Source: Actinomadura formosensis NBRC 14204 (lineage in GTDB: Bacteria; Actinomycetota; Actinomycetes; Streptosporangiales; Streptosporangiaceae). From it: a stretch of 64,000 bases of DNA. Where the stretch lies: assembly GCF_001552155.1 (NCBI RefSeq), contig NZ_BCQQ01000015.1, forward strand, positions 1 to 64,000, read 5' to 3'. Within the stretch, counting starts at the first letter, position 1; each line of letters begins with the position of its first letter. Of the stretch, positions 1 through 8,595 are shown piece by piece. A program made the position numbers and the translations under genes. A model generated the notes under the pieces. It was given only the letters and a program-made list of their open reading frames with translations. It did no database searches and was not told where the DNA came from.

Positions 1-725
1 GTGGGGGCGGGCGGCTCCGGTGCGGCGGCGGTGGCCTGGGCGGACGCGTTCGCCGCGGGCTCGGGCGCCGGCTCGGCGGCCTCCGTCTTGGCCGCGGGCT
101 CCGCGGCGGCCGATGTGCCGGATTCGAGCGCCTTGCCGGAGTAGCCGGGGACCTGGATCTGCGGGAACGGCCCGGTGGTCCGCAGCGGCATCAGCGTGAT
201 CTGGTTCAGCGTGACCGGACCGGCGATCGCGCGCGGCTGCGGCGGCTCCGGCTGCTTGGCCTTCTCCTCCTTCTCGAACTCCTGCGACACGTACCGGTGC
301 AGCGTCCGCAGCAGGACGAACAGGCCGAGCATCGACACGATCGGCGGGACGGCGGCCGTCGCCTGGTAGGAGAACGTCTTGTGGCCGACGTGGCCGACGT
401 TGAAGATGAGGCTGGCCGTCCACCCGGCGAGGGCGATGGTCAGCGGCAGGCAGAAGTCCAGCCAGCTCAGCAGGGTCCGGCGGCGCAGCACGAAGGCGTC
501 GATGGCGAGCAGGAAGAGGCCGAGCTCTCCCACGATGATGAAAAGGTCGACCAGCAGGGGGAACGACTCGGCCTTCCAGCCCCGCAGGCCGTGTTCGAGG
601 GCCCAGTGGTAAAGGCCGGCGTAGGACTGGGCGAAGCCACCGGCGGTGGCGGTCAGGACCGCGGCCGCCATGAAGGCGATGGCCCCCCACCGTGTGATGA
701 CCTGAGCCCGGTTGGCAGCGCTCAT
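1..725 (-). CDS. DUF2637 family membrane protein, C-terminus cut by window edge
   Basis: The ATG is at 725 on the minus strand and the frame stays open to the window edge, giving at least 241 residues. Four hydrophobic helices lie in the first ~130 residues, followed by a soluble tail that becomes rich in Ala, Pro and Glu. This is the layout of DUF2637 proteins, which in actinomycetes are often found near transfer or regulatory functions of integrated elements. The precise role is unknown. The low-complexity C-terminal part probably forms a flexible cytoplasmic tail. The true stop is outside the window. Family assignment is by recognition of the helix pattern and is moderately sure. Confidence 0.6.
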   Translation of the reverse strand, partial: MSAANRAQVITRWGAIAFMAAAVLTATAGGFAQSYAGLYHWALEHGLRGWKAESFPLLVDLFIIVGELGLFLLAIDAFVLRRRTLLSWLDFCLPLTIALAGWTASLIFNVGHVGHKTFSYQATAAVPPIVSMLGLFVLLRTLHRYVSQEFEKEEKAKQPEPPQPRAIAGPVTLNQITLMPLRTTGPFPQIQVPGYSGKALESGTSAAAEPAAKTEAAEPAPEPAANASAQATAAAPEPPAP

Positions 726-984
726 GCGGCGTGTGCTCCCAAGAGTTCTTTACTCGACCAATAGTGATCGCTGGGAGACTATCCATTCTCTTGGCGTTCT
801 GTGGCCGATTCGCATTACGTCTCGATCGCATTCGCCGAGATGACGGCCCGCGGCGGTCGCGCCGGGGCCGCACCGGGGCCGCGGCATCGGGCGTCCCCGC
901 TGATTCCCACGGGTGCGGTTCCGTTCCGCGGGTACGGGACGAATACCGACAAACCCCCCGAATTACTACAGAAGGGGGATCGCC

Positions 985-2280
985 GTGAGCGATGCCGATG
1001 ACGTGCTCGGGGCGGCGCTGCCGCTGGAGTACGAGGAGGACCTCGATCCGATGCTGGACCGGATCGGGGACGCCCGGTGCGTGCTGATCGGCGAGGCCAG
1101 CCACGGCACGCACGAGTACTACGCGTGGCGGTCGGCGCTGACCCGGCGGCTGATCGCCGAGCGCGGGTTCTCGTTCGTCGCGGTGGAGGGAGACTGGCCG
1201 GACTGCCGGCGCGTCGGCCGCTGCGTGACGCTGGCGGAGGGCTCGCCGGAGGACCCGCGGGACGTCCTGGACGCCTACGAGCGCTGGCCGACGTGGATGT
1301 GGGCCAACGAGGAGACCGTCAAGTTCTGCCGATGGCTGCGCGGCCACAACGCCGACCTGCCGTCCGGCGAGCGCGCCGGTTTCTACGGCCTGGACGTCTA
1401 CAGCCTGTGGGAGTCGCTGCGCGCGGTCGTCGGCCATCTGGCGGACAACCGTCCGGAGTATCTGGAGACGGCGCTGGAGGCGTACCGCTGCTTCGAGCCG
1501 CACGCCGAGGACCCGCGGGCCTACGGGCGGTCGGCCGCGCTGGTCCCGGGCGGGTGCGCCGAGGAGGTCCTGGCGCTGCTGACCGGGCTGCGCCGGCCGG
1601 CGGACGCCGGGGACCCGGCGGAGGAGCTCGACGCCCGGCAGAACGCCGAGGTGGCGGTGGGCGCCGAGCGGTACTACCGCGCCATGATCGGCGGCGGCCC
1701 GGAGGCGTGGAACGTCCGGGACGTCCACATGGCCGACACCCTCGACCGGCTCATGGAGTTCCACGAGTCGGAGCGTGACGGCGGCAAGGCGGTCGTGTGG
1801 GCGCACAACACCCATATCGGCGATGCGCGGGCCACCAACATGGCCGACGCGGGGATGGTCAGCCTCGGCCAGCTCGCGCGGGAGCGGCACGGCCGGGACC
1901 GGGTCGTGGCGATCGGGTTCGCCGGCGGGCCGGGCGAGGTCGTCGCGGCGCCGGGCTGGGGAGCCCCGATGGAGGTCATGCACGTTCCGCCGCCGGTCCG
2001 CGGCTCGCTGGAGGAGGTGCTGGCGGAGTCGGAACTGCACCGCGGGCTGTTCATCGTGCCGCCCGAAGCGGACAAGCCGTCCTTCCTCACCCGGACGCTC
2101 GGGCACCGCGCGATCGGCGTCGTGTACGACATGGACCGCGACCGGCGCCAGTACGTCCCGACCAGGCTCGCCGACCGCTATGACGCGCTGTGCTGGTTCC
2201 GGATCACCTCCGCGCTCCAGCCGCTGCACCTGGAGGCGGCGCGCCGTGGTGAACTGGAGACGATGCCGACGGGAGTATGA
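985..2280 (+). CDS. Erythromycin esterase family protein
   Basis: This 431-residue protein carries the family signature GEASHGTHEYY near residue 35, a downstream VEGDWPDC segment, and a second conserved His block (WAHNTHIGD) near residue 270. These match the erythromycin esterase superfamily, whose characterised members hydrolyse the macrolactone ring, while many actinomycete homologues have unknown substrates. The GTG at 985 is chosen because a GAAGGGGGA ribosome site ends 5 nt upstream; an in-frame ATG at 913 lacks one. The DUF427 gene starts 9 nt after its stop, so the two are probably cotranscribed. Macrolide resistance is possible but not shown by sequence alone. Confidence 0.85.
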   Translation: MSDADDVLGAALPLEYEEDLDPMLDRIGDARCVLIGEASHGTHEYYAWRSALTRRLIAERGFSFVAVEGDWPDCRRVGRCVTLAEGSPEDPRDVLDAYERWPTWMWANEETVKFCRWLRGHNADLPSGERAGFYGLDVYSLWESLRAVVGHLADNRPEYLETALEAYRCFEPHAEDPRAYGRSAALVPGGCAEEVLALLTGLRRPADAGDPAEELDARQNAEVAVGAERYYRAMIGGGPEAWNVRDVHMADTLDRLMEFHESERDGGKAVVWAHNTHIGDARATNMADAGMVSLGQLARERHGRDRVVAIGFAGGPGEVVAAPGWGAPMEVMHVPPPVRGSLEEVLAESELHRGLFIVPPEADKPSFLTRTLGHRAIGVVYDMDRDRRQYVPTRLADRYDALCWFRITSALQPLHLEAARRGELETMPTGV

Positions 2281-2289
2281 GGAGCCGCC

Positions 2290-3075
2290 ATGTCCTTGAC
2301 CATGGGCCCGGGACCGCTCGCGGGCTCGCCCGGCGACGAGGTCAACTTCACCATCAAGGGGCCGGAGCACCGGCTGTTCATGCAGGACTTCCCGCGCCGC
2401 GTCCGGGCCAGGTTCGCGGGCGAGACCGTCCTGGACACCGAGCGCGGGAAGCTCCTGCACGAGACGGGGCTGCTGCCCGTCCTGTACGTCCCGGAGGAGG
2501 ACGTCCGGACCGGCCTGCTGGAGAAGACCACCCACTCCACGTACTGCCCGTTCAAGGGCGACGCCGCCTACTGGACGGTCCGGGTCGGCGACCGGGCCGC
2601 GGAGAACGCGGTCTGGGCCTATCCCGAGCCGAAGCCCGAGTCGTCGTGGCTGCGCGGGTACATGGCGTTCTACTGGCACCCGATGGACGCCTGGTTCGAC
2701 GAGGACGAGCAGGTCCACGGGCACCTGCGGGACCCGTTCCACCGCGTCGACGCGCGCCGCACCTCCCGGCACGTCCGGGTGCTGCGGGACGGGGAGGTGA
2801 TCGCGGAGACCCGGCGTCCGCTTCTGCTGTCGGAGACGGGGCTGCCCAACCGCTTCTACATCCCGGCCGACGACGTCCGCCGCGACCTGCTGACCCGCGG
2901 CGACAAGCGGACCGTCTGCCCGTACAAGGGCGAGGCGACGTACTGGTCCCTGGACGGCGCCGAGAACGCCGCCTGGTCCTACGAGGATCCCTTGGCGGAC
3001 GCCGCCAAGATCGCCGGCTACCTGAGCTTCGACCACGGGGCCCTGACGATCGAACCCGCGCCGCCGCGGGCGTAG
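2290..3075 (+). CDS. DUF427 domain-containing protein, two repeats
   Basis: This 261-residue soluble protein contains two copies of the DUF427 module. Each copy has the recurring pattern of a YCPFKG or VCPYKG motif (about residues 84 and 213) followed by AYWTV or TYWSL and then a W-A-Y/W-S-Y block. A long N-terminal linker precedes the first copy. DUF427 proteins are small beta-rich proteins of unknown biochemical role, common in actinobacteria. The GAGGAG ribosome site overlaps the stop codon of the upstream esterase-like gene, which supports translational coupling. No catalytic residues can be assigned. Confidence 0.85.
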   Translation: MSLTMGPGPLAGSPGDEVNFTIKGPEHRLFMQDFPRRVRARFAGETVLDTERGKLLHETGLLPVLYVPEEDVRTGLLEKTTHSTYCPFKGDAAYWTVRVGDRAAENAVWAYPEPKPESSWLRGYMAFYWHPMDAWFDEDEQVHGHLRDPFHRVDARRTSRHVRVLRDGEVIAETRRPLLLSETGLPNRFYIPADDVRRDLLTRGDKRTVCPYKGEATYWSLDGAENAAWSYEDPLADAAKIAGYLSFDHGALTIEPAPPRA

Positions 3076-3225
3076 CGGGCCCGCACGCCGTCCGGAACCG
3101 GCCGCGGGCCGTGACCCGTGCCGGCCGGGAGGCTTATCCGGGTTCTCGCGGTGCACAGGCGGGCGGCTCCCGGTTTACAGTTTTGATTGACCGGGAGCGG
3201 TGACGGCGGGCAAAGGAGACGGCTC

Positions 3226-3930
3226 TTGGCAGTGTACGCGGCGTCCTCCCCGCGGCCGGGATTCTGGGCCGCGCTCGACCCCGGGCAGCAGGCCGCGCTG
3301 CGGGGCGCCGCGCGGCCCCGGCAGTACCCGGTGAAGGCGCCGCTCGTGTACCAGGGCGACGAGTCCGACCATGTGATCATCATCGAGCGCGGCTGGGCGA
3401 AGGTCACCTCGGCCACCGCGGACGGCCACGACGTGGTCCTGGCCGTCCGCGGCCCCGGCGACCTGCTGGCCGAGAGCGCGGTGCTGGGCGGCCGGCCGCG
3501 CGCCGCGACCGTGACCGCGCTGTCGCCGGTCCGCGCACTGGTCGTGCCCGCCGCCCGCTTCACCGGGTTCCTGGACCAGCACCCGGACGTGTGGATGCTC
3601 GTCACCGGAACGTTCGTCCAGCGCATGGACGACTCCGACCGGCGGCTCACCGCGCATGTCGCGAGCCGCGGCCCGCAGCGCCTGGCGTCACTGCTGACGC
3701 ACCTCGCGGAACTGTCGGCCCACCACGTCCCGCCCGCGCCGGACGGATCGATCGAGATCGGGCCGCCGCTGTCCCAGGAGGAGCTGGGCAGCTGGATGGA
3801 CGCCTCCCGGGAGACCGTCGCGCGTGCACTCAACGGGTTGCGCCGCGCCGGCCTGATCCGCACCGGCTGGCGCCGGATCACCGTGGTGGACCTGCCCCGG
3901 CTCCGCGAGTTCGCCAAGGAGGCCGACTGA
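3226..3930 (+). CDS. Crp/Fnr family transcriptional regulator
   Basis: This 234-residue regulator has an N-terminal cyclic-nucleotide-binding-like beta barrel (about residues 15-130, with the LAESAVLGG turn) and a C-terminal winged helix-turn-helix containing SQEELGSWMDASRETVAR near residue 185. No cysteine cluster of the Fnr type is visible, so it probably senses a small ligand or nothing known rather than carrying an iron-sulphur cluster. The TTG at 3226 is preferred because AAGGAG lies 8 nt upstream. Its 3' end overlaps the convergent cytochrome b gene by 53 bp. The neighbouring respiratory genes make them candidate targets; this is inference. Confidence 0.88.
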   Translation: MAVYAASSPRPGFWAALDPGQQAALRGAARPRQYPVKAPLVYQGDESDHVIIIERGWAKVTSATADGHDVVLAVRGPGDLLAESAVLGGRPRAATVTALSPVRALVVPAARFTGFLDQHPDVWMLVTGTFVQRMDDSDRRLTAHVASRGPQRLASLLTHLAELSAHHVPPAPDGSIEIGPPLSQEELGSWMDASRETVARALNGLRRAGLIRTGWRRITVVDLPRLREFAKEAD

Positions 3931-5563
3931 CCGCTCCGGCCCCGGCGGCCCGCGCCGGCTCGTCGATCGCCGGGCGGTCATCGGGGGAGTCCACCGGGGC
4001 GCGTGCGGGGACGACGGCGAGGTCGGCCCGGAAGCGGCGGTTGAGGGCGGCGCGGACGCGGCCGGAGGCGGTCCTGCCGCGCGGGCTCGCGACGTCGTCG
4101 ATGGGCGGCGGCACGTCCAGGTCCACGGCGGGCGCCGGACGCGGGTCGGTGATGGCGGCGATCGCCTCGTCCGGCAGTGGCCGCTCGACCTCGCTGAAGC
4201 CGCCGTCCGGCGACCGGCGGATGACGCCGGTCTCCAGACCGTGCCGGGCCAGGGCGAGGTCGCGGCGCTGCAGGCCGACGCAGATGCGGTAGGTGACGAT
4301 GTAGGCCAGCACCGGCCCGAGGACGATCAGGAAGCGGAAGAACCAGGTCGTCCAGAACAGCGGGACGTGGAACCGGTCGGCGAGGACGTCGTTGCCGCCC
4401 GCGAGCCACAGCGTCCCGTAGAAGACCATGCCGCCGACGCCGATGCCCGTCCGGGCGGGGACGTCGCGGGGCCGGTCCAGCAGATGGTGGATCTGGTGGT
4501 CGCCGGTCACCCAGCGTTCCAGGAACGGGTAGAGGGCGAGGCCGGTGAACAGCAGTCCGGGGACCACCAGCGCCGGGACGGCCACGCTCAGCGTGACCGT
4601 GTGGCCCCAGGCGGTGATCTCCCAGGCGGGCATGATCCGCAGCGCGCCCTCCAGCCAGCCCATGTACCAGTCGGGCTGCGAGCCGGAGCTGATCGCGCCC
4701 GGGTCGTACGGGCCGAACAGCCAGACCGGGTTGATCTGGAAGAAGGCCGCCAGCAGCGTCGTGACGCCCAGCACCCACAGGAACAGCGAGGTGGTCTTGG
4801 CGATGAACACCGGGAAGAACGGGTACCCGCGGACGGTGCTGTTCGAGCTGCCCTTGCCGGGGAACTGGGTGTGCGTCTGCCGCCAGGTCAGCACGATCGC
4901 GTGCAGCGGGATCAGCGCCGCGAGGACGCCCGGGATCAGCAGCACGTGGATGATGTACAGGCGCGGGATGACGTCGGTGCCCGGATACTCCCCGCCGAAC
5001 AGGAACATCACCAGGTAGGTGCCGACCACCGGGATCGACGCGGTGACGCCCTCCACGATCCGCAGGCCGGTGCCCGACAGCAGGTCGTCCGGCAGCGAGT
5101 ACCCGAACAGGCCGTTGAACATGACCAGGATGAACATGAGGATGCCGATCAGCCAGTTCAGCTCGCGGGGCTTGCGGAACGCGCCGCTGAAGAAGTTGCG
5201 CAGCAGGTGGACGAGGATCGCGCCCATGAAGATGAGCGTCGACCAGTGGTGGATCTGCCGGACGAGCAGCCCGCCCCGCACATCGAAGCTGATCTTGAGC
5301 GCGGAGGCGTACGCCTCGCTCATCTCCACGCCCCGCAGCTTCGCGTAGGAGCCCTGGTAGACGACCTCGTGCATGCTCGGCTTGAAGAACAGCGTCAGGT
5401 ACACCCCGGTCAGCAGGATGATCACGAACGAGTACATCGCGATCTCGCCGACCAGGAAGCTCCACTGGTCCGGGAACGCCTTGCGCAGCGCCTTGCGGGC
5501 GAACCCGGTGGTGCCGAGCCGCTCGTCCAGCGCCTGTGCCGTGGCGCCCGTCAATCCCGCCAT
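3878..5563 (-). CDS. qcrB: Cytochrome bc1 complex cytochrome b subunit (QcrB-like)
   Basis: This 561-residue membrane protein has the cytochrome b fold of the quinol:cytochrome c reductase. Paired haem-ligand histidines are visible in the second helix (HHWSTLIFMGAILVHLLRN) and the fourth (HVLLIPGVLAALIPLHAI), and the quinol-site motif reads PDWYMGW, as is usual in actinobacteria. A soluble tail of ~130 residues follows the last helix. The ATG at 5563 has GGAGGG 9 nt upstream and is preferred over the ATG at 5572. No qcrA or qcrC gene is adjacent, so this is an orphan copy, probably a paralogue of the main qcrCAB operon. Confidence 0.88.
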   Translation of the reverse strand: MAGLTGATAQALDERLGTTGFARKALRKAFPDQWSFLVGEIAMYSFVIILLTGVYLTLFFKPSMHEVVYQGSYAKLRGVEMSEAYASALKISFDVRGGLLVRQIHHWSTLIFMGAILVHLLRNFFSGAFRKPRELNWLIGILMFILVMFNGLFGYSLPDDLLSGTGLRIVEGVTASIPVVGTYLVMFLFGGEYPGTDVIPRLYIIHVLLIPGVLAALIPLHAIVLTWRQTHTQFPGKGSSNSTVRGYPFFPVFIAKTTSLFLWVLGVTTLLAAFFQINPVWLFGPYDPGAISSGSQPDWYMGWLEGALRIMPAWEITAWGHTVTLSVAVPALVVPGLLFTGLALYPFLERWVTGDHQIHHLLDRPRDVPARTGIGVGGMVFYGTLWLAGGNDVLADRFHVPLFWTTWFFRFLIVLGPVLAYIVTYRICVGLQRRDLALARHGLETGVIRRSPDGGFSEVERPLPDEAIAAITDPRPAPAVDLDVPPPIDDVASPRGRTASGRVRAALNRRFRADLAVVPARAPVDSPDDRPAIDEPARAAGAGAVSRPPWRTRGAGAGPPR

Positions 5564-5650
5564 CGTCCGCATCCCTCCGTCGCGCCGCTCGCGCCTGTCG
5601 TGCTCTCAGGGATAAGACCGGCGAGAACGGAGGAGTGTGACATCGGGTGA

Positions 5651-5666
5651 TGTGCACCGCGTCACA
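5651..5666. promoter_or_regulatory. Possible Crp-type operator upstream of cytochrome b
   Basis: The sequence TGTGC, six bases, TCACA differs at one base from the Crp consensus TGTGA-N6-TCACA. It lies about 90 bp upstream of the cytochrome b start, and a further TGTGA half-site is at 5636. The Crp/Fnr gene ends just past the other end of qcrB. The match is suggestive only. Confidence 0.35.
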
Positions 5667-5688
5667 CCGCGCGGATTCGCGGAGACGG

Positions 5689-6318
5689 TCAGCGGGCGGG
5701 GCGCGCCAGGTGGCTGCGGCGCTGGTAGCGCGGCCGCCAGCCGACCCGGTAGCACAGCCGGATCGGCGGCGGCAGCAGCCGCAGCACCGCGCGGCGGGTG
5801 GCCTCCGGGGCGCCGTCCAGCAGCCAGGGCAGGAACACGCCGAGCCCGCGGACGCCGAGCCCGCGCCGGAACTCCACGTCGAACGTGCCCCACTCGAACG
5901 GCGTGAGAGTCTCCTGGATCAGCGGCAGGACGGCCGACTCCTTGAAGTCCAGCAGCGCGTCCACGGCCGCGCGGAGATCCCGGGTGTACCGGGCGAACAT
6001 GAAACGGTCACGGTGTTCCAGTGCCGCGTCCACGCCGTCGACCAGCGGGACGACCCGCACGGTCCGCAGCGCCAGGGAGTCGAGGACGGCGCCCACCCGT
6101 CCGGGGGCGTCGGCGTCCTTGGCGTACATCACCGTCCACAGGGTCTGTTTCTCCGCGGCGTCCTGGAGATGCCAGTGGAGGCTGAACAGCGCCCAGCCGT
6201 TGGCCACCGCGGGGCCGTCCGGTCCGGCCGCCGCCTCCAGCCGGGCCGTGTCGCGGCGGAACGCGTCGTACGCGGCGTACAGCATCGTCAGGTCGTACCG
6301 TCTGGCCACGCTCTCCAT
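5689..6318 (-). CDS. Hemerythrin-like domain protein
   Basis: This 209-residue protein shows the spacing of hemerythrin HHE-type four-helix proteins. A helix with H-W-H followed by an AAEKQTLW block lies near residues 50-60. A second helix reads FKESAVLPLIQETLTPFEW near residue 130 and resembles the usual HEERAVLPLIE segment of actinobacterial hemerythrin-domain proteins. Some iron ligands are substituted (Lys for the usual His-Glu pair), so metal binding is uncertain. The ATG at 6318 has GGGAG upstream. It lies between orphan cytochrome b and the NrfD-like subunit, all on the same strand, suggesting a redox or gas-sensing role. Confidence 0.6.
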   Translation of the reverse strand: MESVARRYDLTMLYAAYDAFRRDTARLEAAAGPDGPAVANGWALFSLHWHLQDAAEKQTLWTVMYAKDADAPGRVGAVLDSLALRTVRVVPLVDGVDAALEHRDRFMFARYTRDLRAAVDALLDFKESAVLPLIQETLTPFEWGTFDVEFRRGLGVRGLGVFLPWLLDGAPEATRRAVLRLLPPPIRLCYRVGWRPRYQRRSHLARPAR

Positions 6319-6475
6319 GCCGTCTCCCAAGCCTTCGCGCAGGTGCCACCACAGAGGTAGATGCGCCGGACACCCCGGAGTGTGACGCGATCCGGGCCCG
6401 ACTTCTGTGACCTCCCCCACGAAGGATGATGTATGCGGCGGCAGGGGCGGGGGAGGGCGGCTCTGGACGCCCGCC

Positions 6476-7522
6476 TCAGACGCCCGCCTCCGCGGCGCGC
6501 GCGTTGAGGCGTTCCCGCTGCGGAACCACGGTGTACTTGGGGTCCCGCGCCGACTGCATCCCGGCCTGGAAGACGCCGAAACGCGTGCATGCCGAACCCG
6601 CCAGCAGCGCCGCCCCGCTGACCACGGCCGCCGCGCGGCTGCGTCCGCCGAGCAGGACGCCCCCGGCGGTGCCCGCGGCCGCCAGGACCTCGCCCGCGCG
6701 CATGAGCCGGCCGGCCCCGCCCCGCTTGTACGGTTCGGCGGCGAGCCCGGCCCGGCGCTCCAGCACCTTGGCCGCGGCCAGCTCCAGGGCGGAGCCGAAC
6801 ACGGCGGCGGTGCGCATCGGGCCGGTCTCGCGGACGGGTGCCACGACCATCGCCATCCCCGCCGCCGCGGCGGCGGCCGAGCCGACGAAGACGAACGGCA
6901 GTTCGCGGTGCGCCTCATGCCAGGCGGGCACCGCGGTGTCGGCGGCCAGGACGGCGGTGTAGGCGGCCACCGCGGGGCCGAGCACGGCGGCCCCGGCGGT
7001 CGCGGCCCCGCCCAGACGCGGGAAGCGTCCCGCCACGTCCAGGACGGCGGCGGCGCCCGCGGCCGGCCCGTACGCGGCCAGCAGCCAGGAGCCCACGCTC
7101 ATCGGGGACGTCGGCTTCATGACCCGCAGCATGTTGAAGAACCGGCCGGGCCGTCCGAGATCGTGGATCAGCATGGCCGCCGACCCGCCGATCGCGGCCA
7201 GCGAGGAGATCTTCAGTGCCCGCGCGGTGGCGGGGCGCCCGGTGAGCTGCGCACCCGCCGCCAGCACCGACCCGGCGCCGGCCAGCCCGCCGAGGAAGAA
7301 GTACCCGGCGATGTCGAGAGCCTTCCAGACCGGCGGGTTCAGGATGGGCTTGCCGTAGTAGGAGGTGAACTCGGCCTCGGGCACCATCGCCTTCTCGCCG
7401 CGTCCGCCGCGCCGCCTGCCGCGCCGTCCGCCGTCCCCGCGGCGCAGCCCCTTGCCGACCTGCGCCTCCCGGCCCGGCCGCGCGCCGCGCACGCCCTCCC
7501 CGCCCACGTCCGAACCGCTCAT
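6476..7522 (-). CDS. nrfD: NrfD/PsrC-type membrane subunit
   Basis: This 348-residue polytopic membrane protein has a highly charged Arg/Gly-rich cytoplasmic N-terminus (about 45 residues), the SYYGKPILNPPVWK entry sequence, and eight or so hydrophobic helices typical of NrfD/PsrC/FdhC quinone-reactive subunits. In this family the subunit passes electrons between the quinone pool and a partner with four iron-sulphur clusters. Its ATG overlaps the stop codon of that partner gene in an ATGA arrangement, so the two are translationally coupled. A catalytic molybdopterin subunit is not present in the window. Confidence 0.82.
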   Translation of the reverse strand: MSGSDVGGEGVRGARPGREAQVGKGLRRGDGGRRGRRRGGRGEKAMVPEAEFTSYYGKPILNPPVWKALDIAGYFFLGGLAGAGSVLAAGAQLTGRPATARALKISSLAAIGGSAAMLIHDLGRPGRFFNMLRVMKPTSPMSVGSWLLAAYGPAAGAAAVLDVAGRFPRLGGAATAGAAVLGPAVAAYTAVLAADTAVPAWHEAHRELPFVFVGSAAAAAAGMAMVVAPVRETGPMRTAAVFGSALELAAAKVLERRAGLAAEPYKRGGAGRLMRAGEVLAAAGTAGGVLLGGRSRAAAVVSGAALLAGSACTRFGVFQAGMQSARDPKYTVVPQRERLNARAAEAGV

Positions 7523-8409
7523 CGGGCACCTCCCCGGGGGCCGTGGACGGCGAAGACGGCGGCGAGGCCGCCGAGCAGCGTGGCGGCGGCGAGACCCGCG
7601 TGCTTCCACATGGCCGGCAGGTCGCGCGTGGTGACGACCGGATCCGGGGGCAGCCCGTACACCTCCGGCTCGTCCAGCAGCAGGAAGAACGCGCCGTCGC
7701 CGCCGACGCCGTCCTGCGGGTCGTGGCCGTAGAGGCGGGCGTCCGCGACGCCGATGTCGTGGAGCTGCTCGACGCGCAACGCGGCCCGCTCGCGCAGCTC
7801 CTCCAGCGGCCCGTACTGGATGGAGTCGGTGGGGCACGCCTTCGCGCACGCCGGTTCCTGGCCGGCCCCGAGCCGGTCGTAGCACATCGTGCACTTCCAT
7901 GCGCGGCCGTCGCCCTTGCGCTGATCGATGACCCCGTACGGGCAGGCCGGGATGCAGTAGCCGCACCCGTTGCAGATGTCCTCCTGGACGACGACCGTCC
8001 CGAACTCGGTGCGGAACAGCGAGCCGGTGGGGCACACGTCCAGGCAGGCGGCGTGCGTGCAGTGCTTGCACACGTCGGACGCCATCAGCCAGCGCAGATC
8101 GGTGCCGTCGCCGTGGCCGGCGCCCGTCTCGGCGTGCCCCATGGGCTTGTTCTGCTCGATGAACGCGACGTGCCGCCACGTGTCGGCGCTGAGGCCCTGC
8201 GTGTTGTCGTAGGACATGCCGGTGAACTCCAGGCCGTCCTCGGGAACGGCGTTCCACTCCTTGCAGGCCACCTCGCACGCCTTGCAGCCGATGCACACCG
8301 ACGTGTCGGTGAAGAAGCCCATCCTCGGCGGATGGTCGGTGCAGCCGGAGTCGGCGGCGACGTCGGATTCGGCCCCCGCGAGCAGATTCCGTCCGATCAA
8401 GCTGCTCAT
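7519..8409 (-). CDS. fdhB: Four-cluster 4Fe-4S ferredoxin subunit (FdhB/HybA-like)
   Basis: This 296-residue protein carries four cysteine clusters in order: CIGCKACEVACKEWN, CKHCTHAACLDVCP, CNGCGYCIPACPYG, and CTMCYDRL with CAKACP. These bind four 4Fe-4S clusters in the electron-transfer subunits of formate dehydrogenases, polysulfide reductases and related enzymes. One hydrophobic helix near the C-terminus (about 265-285) should anchor it beside the NrfD-like subunit. The ATG at 8409 has GGAGGT 8 nt upstream. The gene upstream is a PaaX regulator, so the usual catalytic alpha gene is absent. The formate dehydrogenase label is by family habit only. Confidence 0.8.
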   Translation of the reverse strand: MSSLIGRNLLAGAESDVAADSGCTDHPPRMGFFTDTSVCIGCKACEVACKEWNAVPEDGLEFTGMSYDNTQGLSADTWRHVAFIEQNKPMGHAETGAGHGDGTDLRWLMASDVCKHCTHAACLDVCPTGSLFRTEFGTVVVQEDICNGCGYCIPACPYGVIDQRKGDGRAWKCTMCYDRLGAGQEPACAKACPTDSIQYGPLEELRERAALRVEQLHDIGVADARLYGHDPQDGVGGDGAFFLLLDEPEVYGLPPDPVVTTRDLPAMWKHAGLAAATLLGGLAAVFAVHGPRGGAR

Positions 8410-8520
8410 CCCACAGGACCTCCCGTCGCGGCGCCGATCCTTTTCCGATTTCCCAGCGGGGCGTTTCCTACACGTGCCCTGCCCGGTCGACACTGATCGC
8501 GGCCCGTGCTCGACCGGCCG

Positions 8521-8595
8521 CCGCTCAGTCGCCGGCCGCTCAGTCGCCGGCCGCTCAGTCGCCGGCCGCTCAGTCGCCGGCCGCTCAGTCCGCGG
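8521..8595. repeat. 15-bp tandem repeat spanning a duplicated stop codon
   Basis: Four exact copies of a 15-bp unit (CCGCTCAGTCGCCGG) run from 8521 to 8580, followed by a fifth, diverged copy at 8581-8595 that contains the real stop codon of the PaaX-family gene. Each unit repeats that Asp-stop context on the minus strand. It looks like slipped-strand expansion of the gene end. Confidence 0.9.

Noticed and set aside
985-2280. Calling the erythromycin-esterase-like protein a macrolide resistance gene
   Set aside because: Most chromosomal actinomycete members of the family have unknown substrates, and no macrolide cluster is adjacent.
8521-8595. CRISPR-like array
   Set aside because: The 15-bp units are directly adjacent with no spacers, and there are no cas genes.
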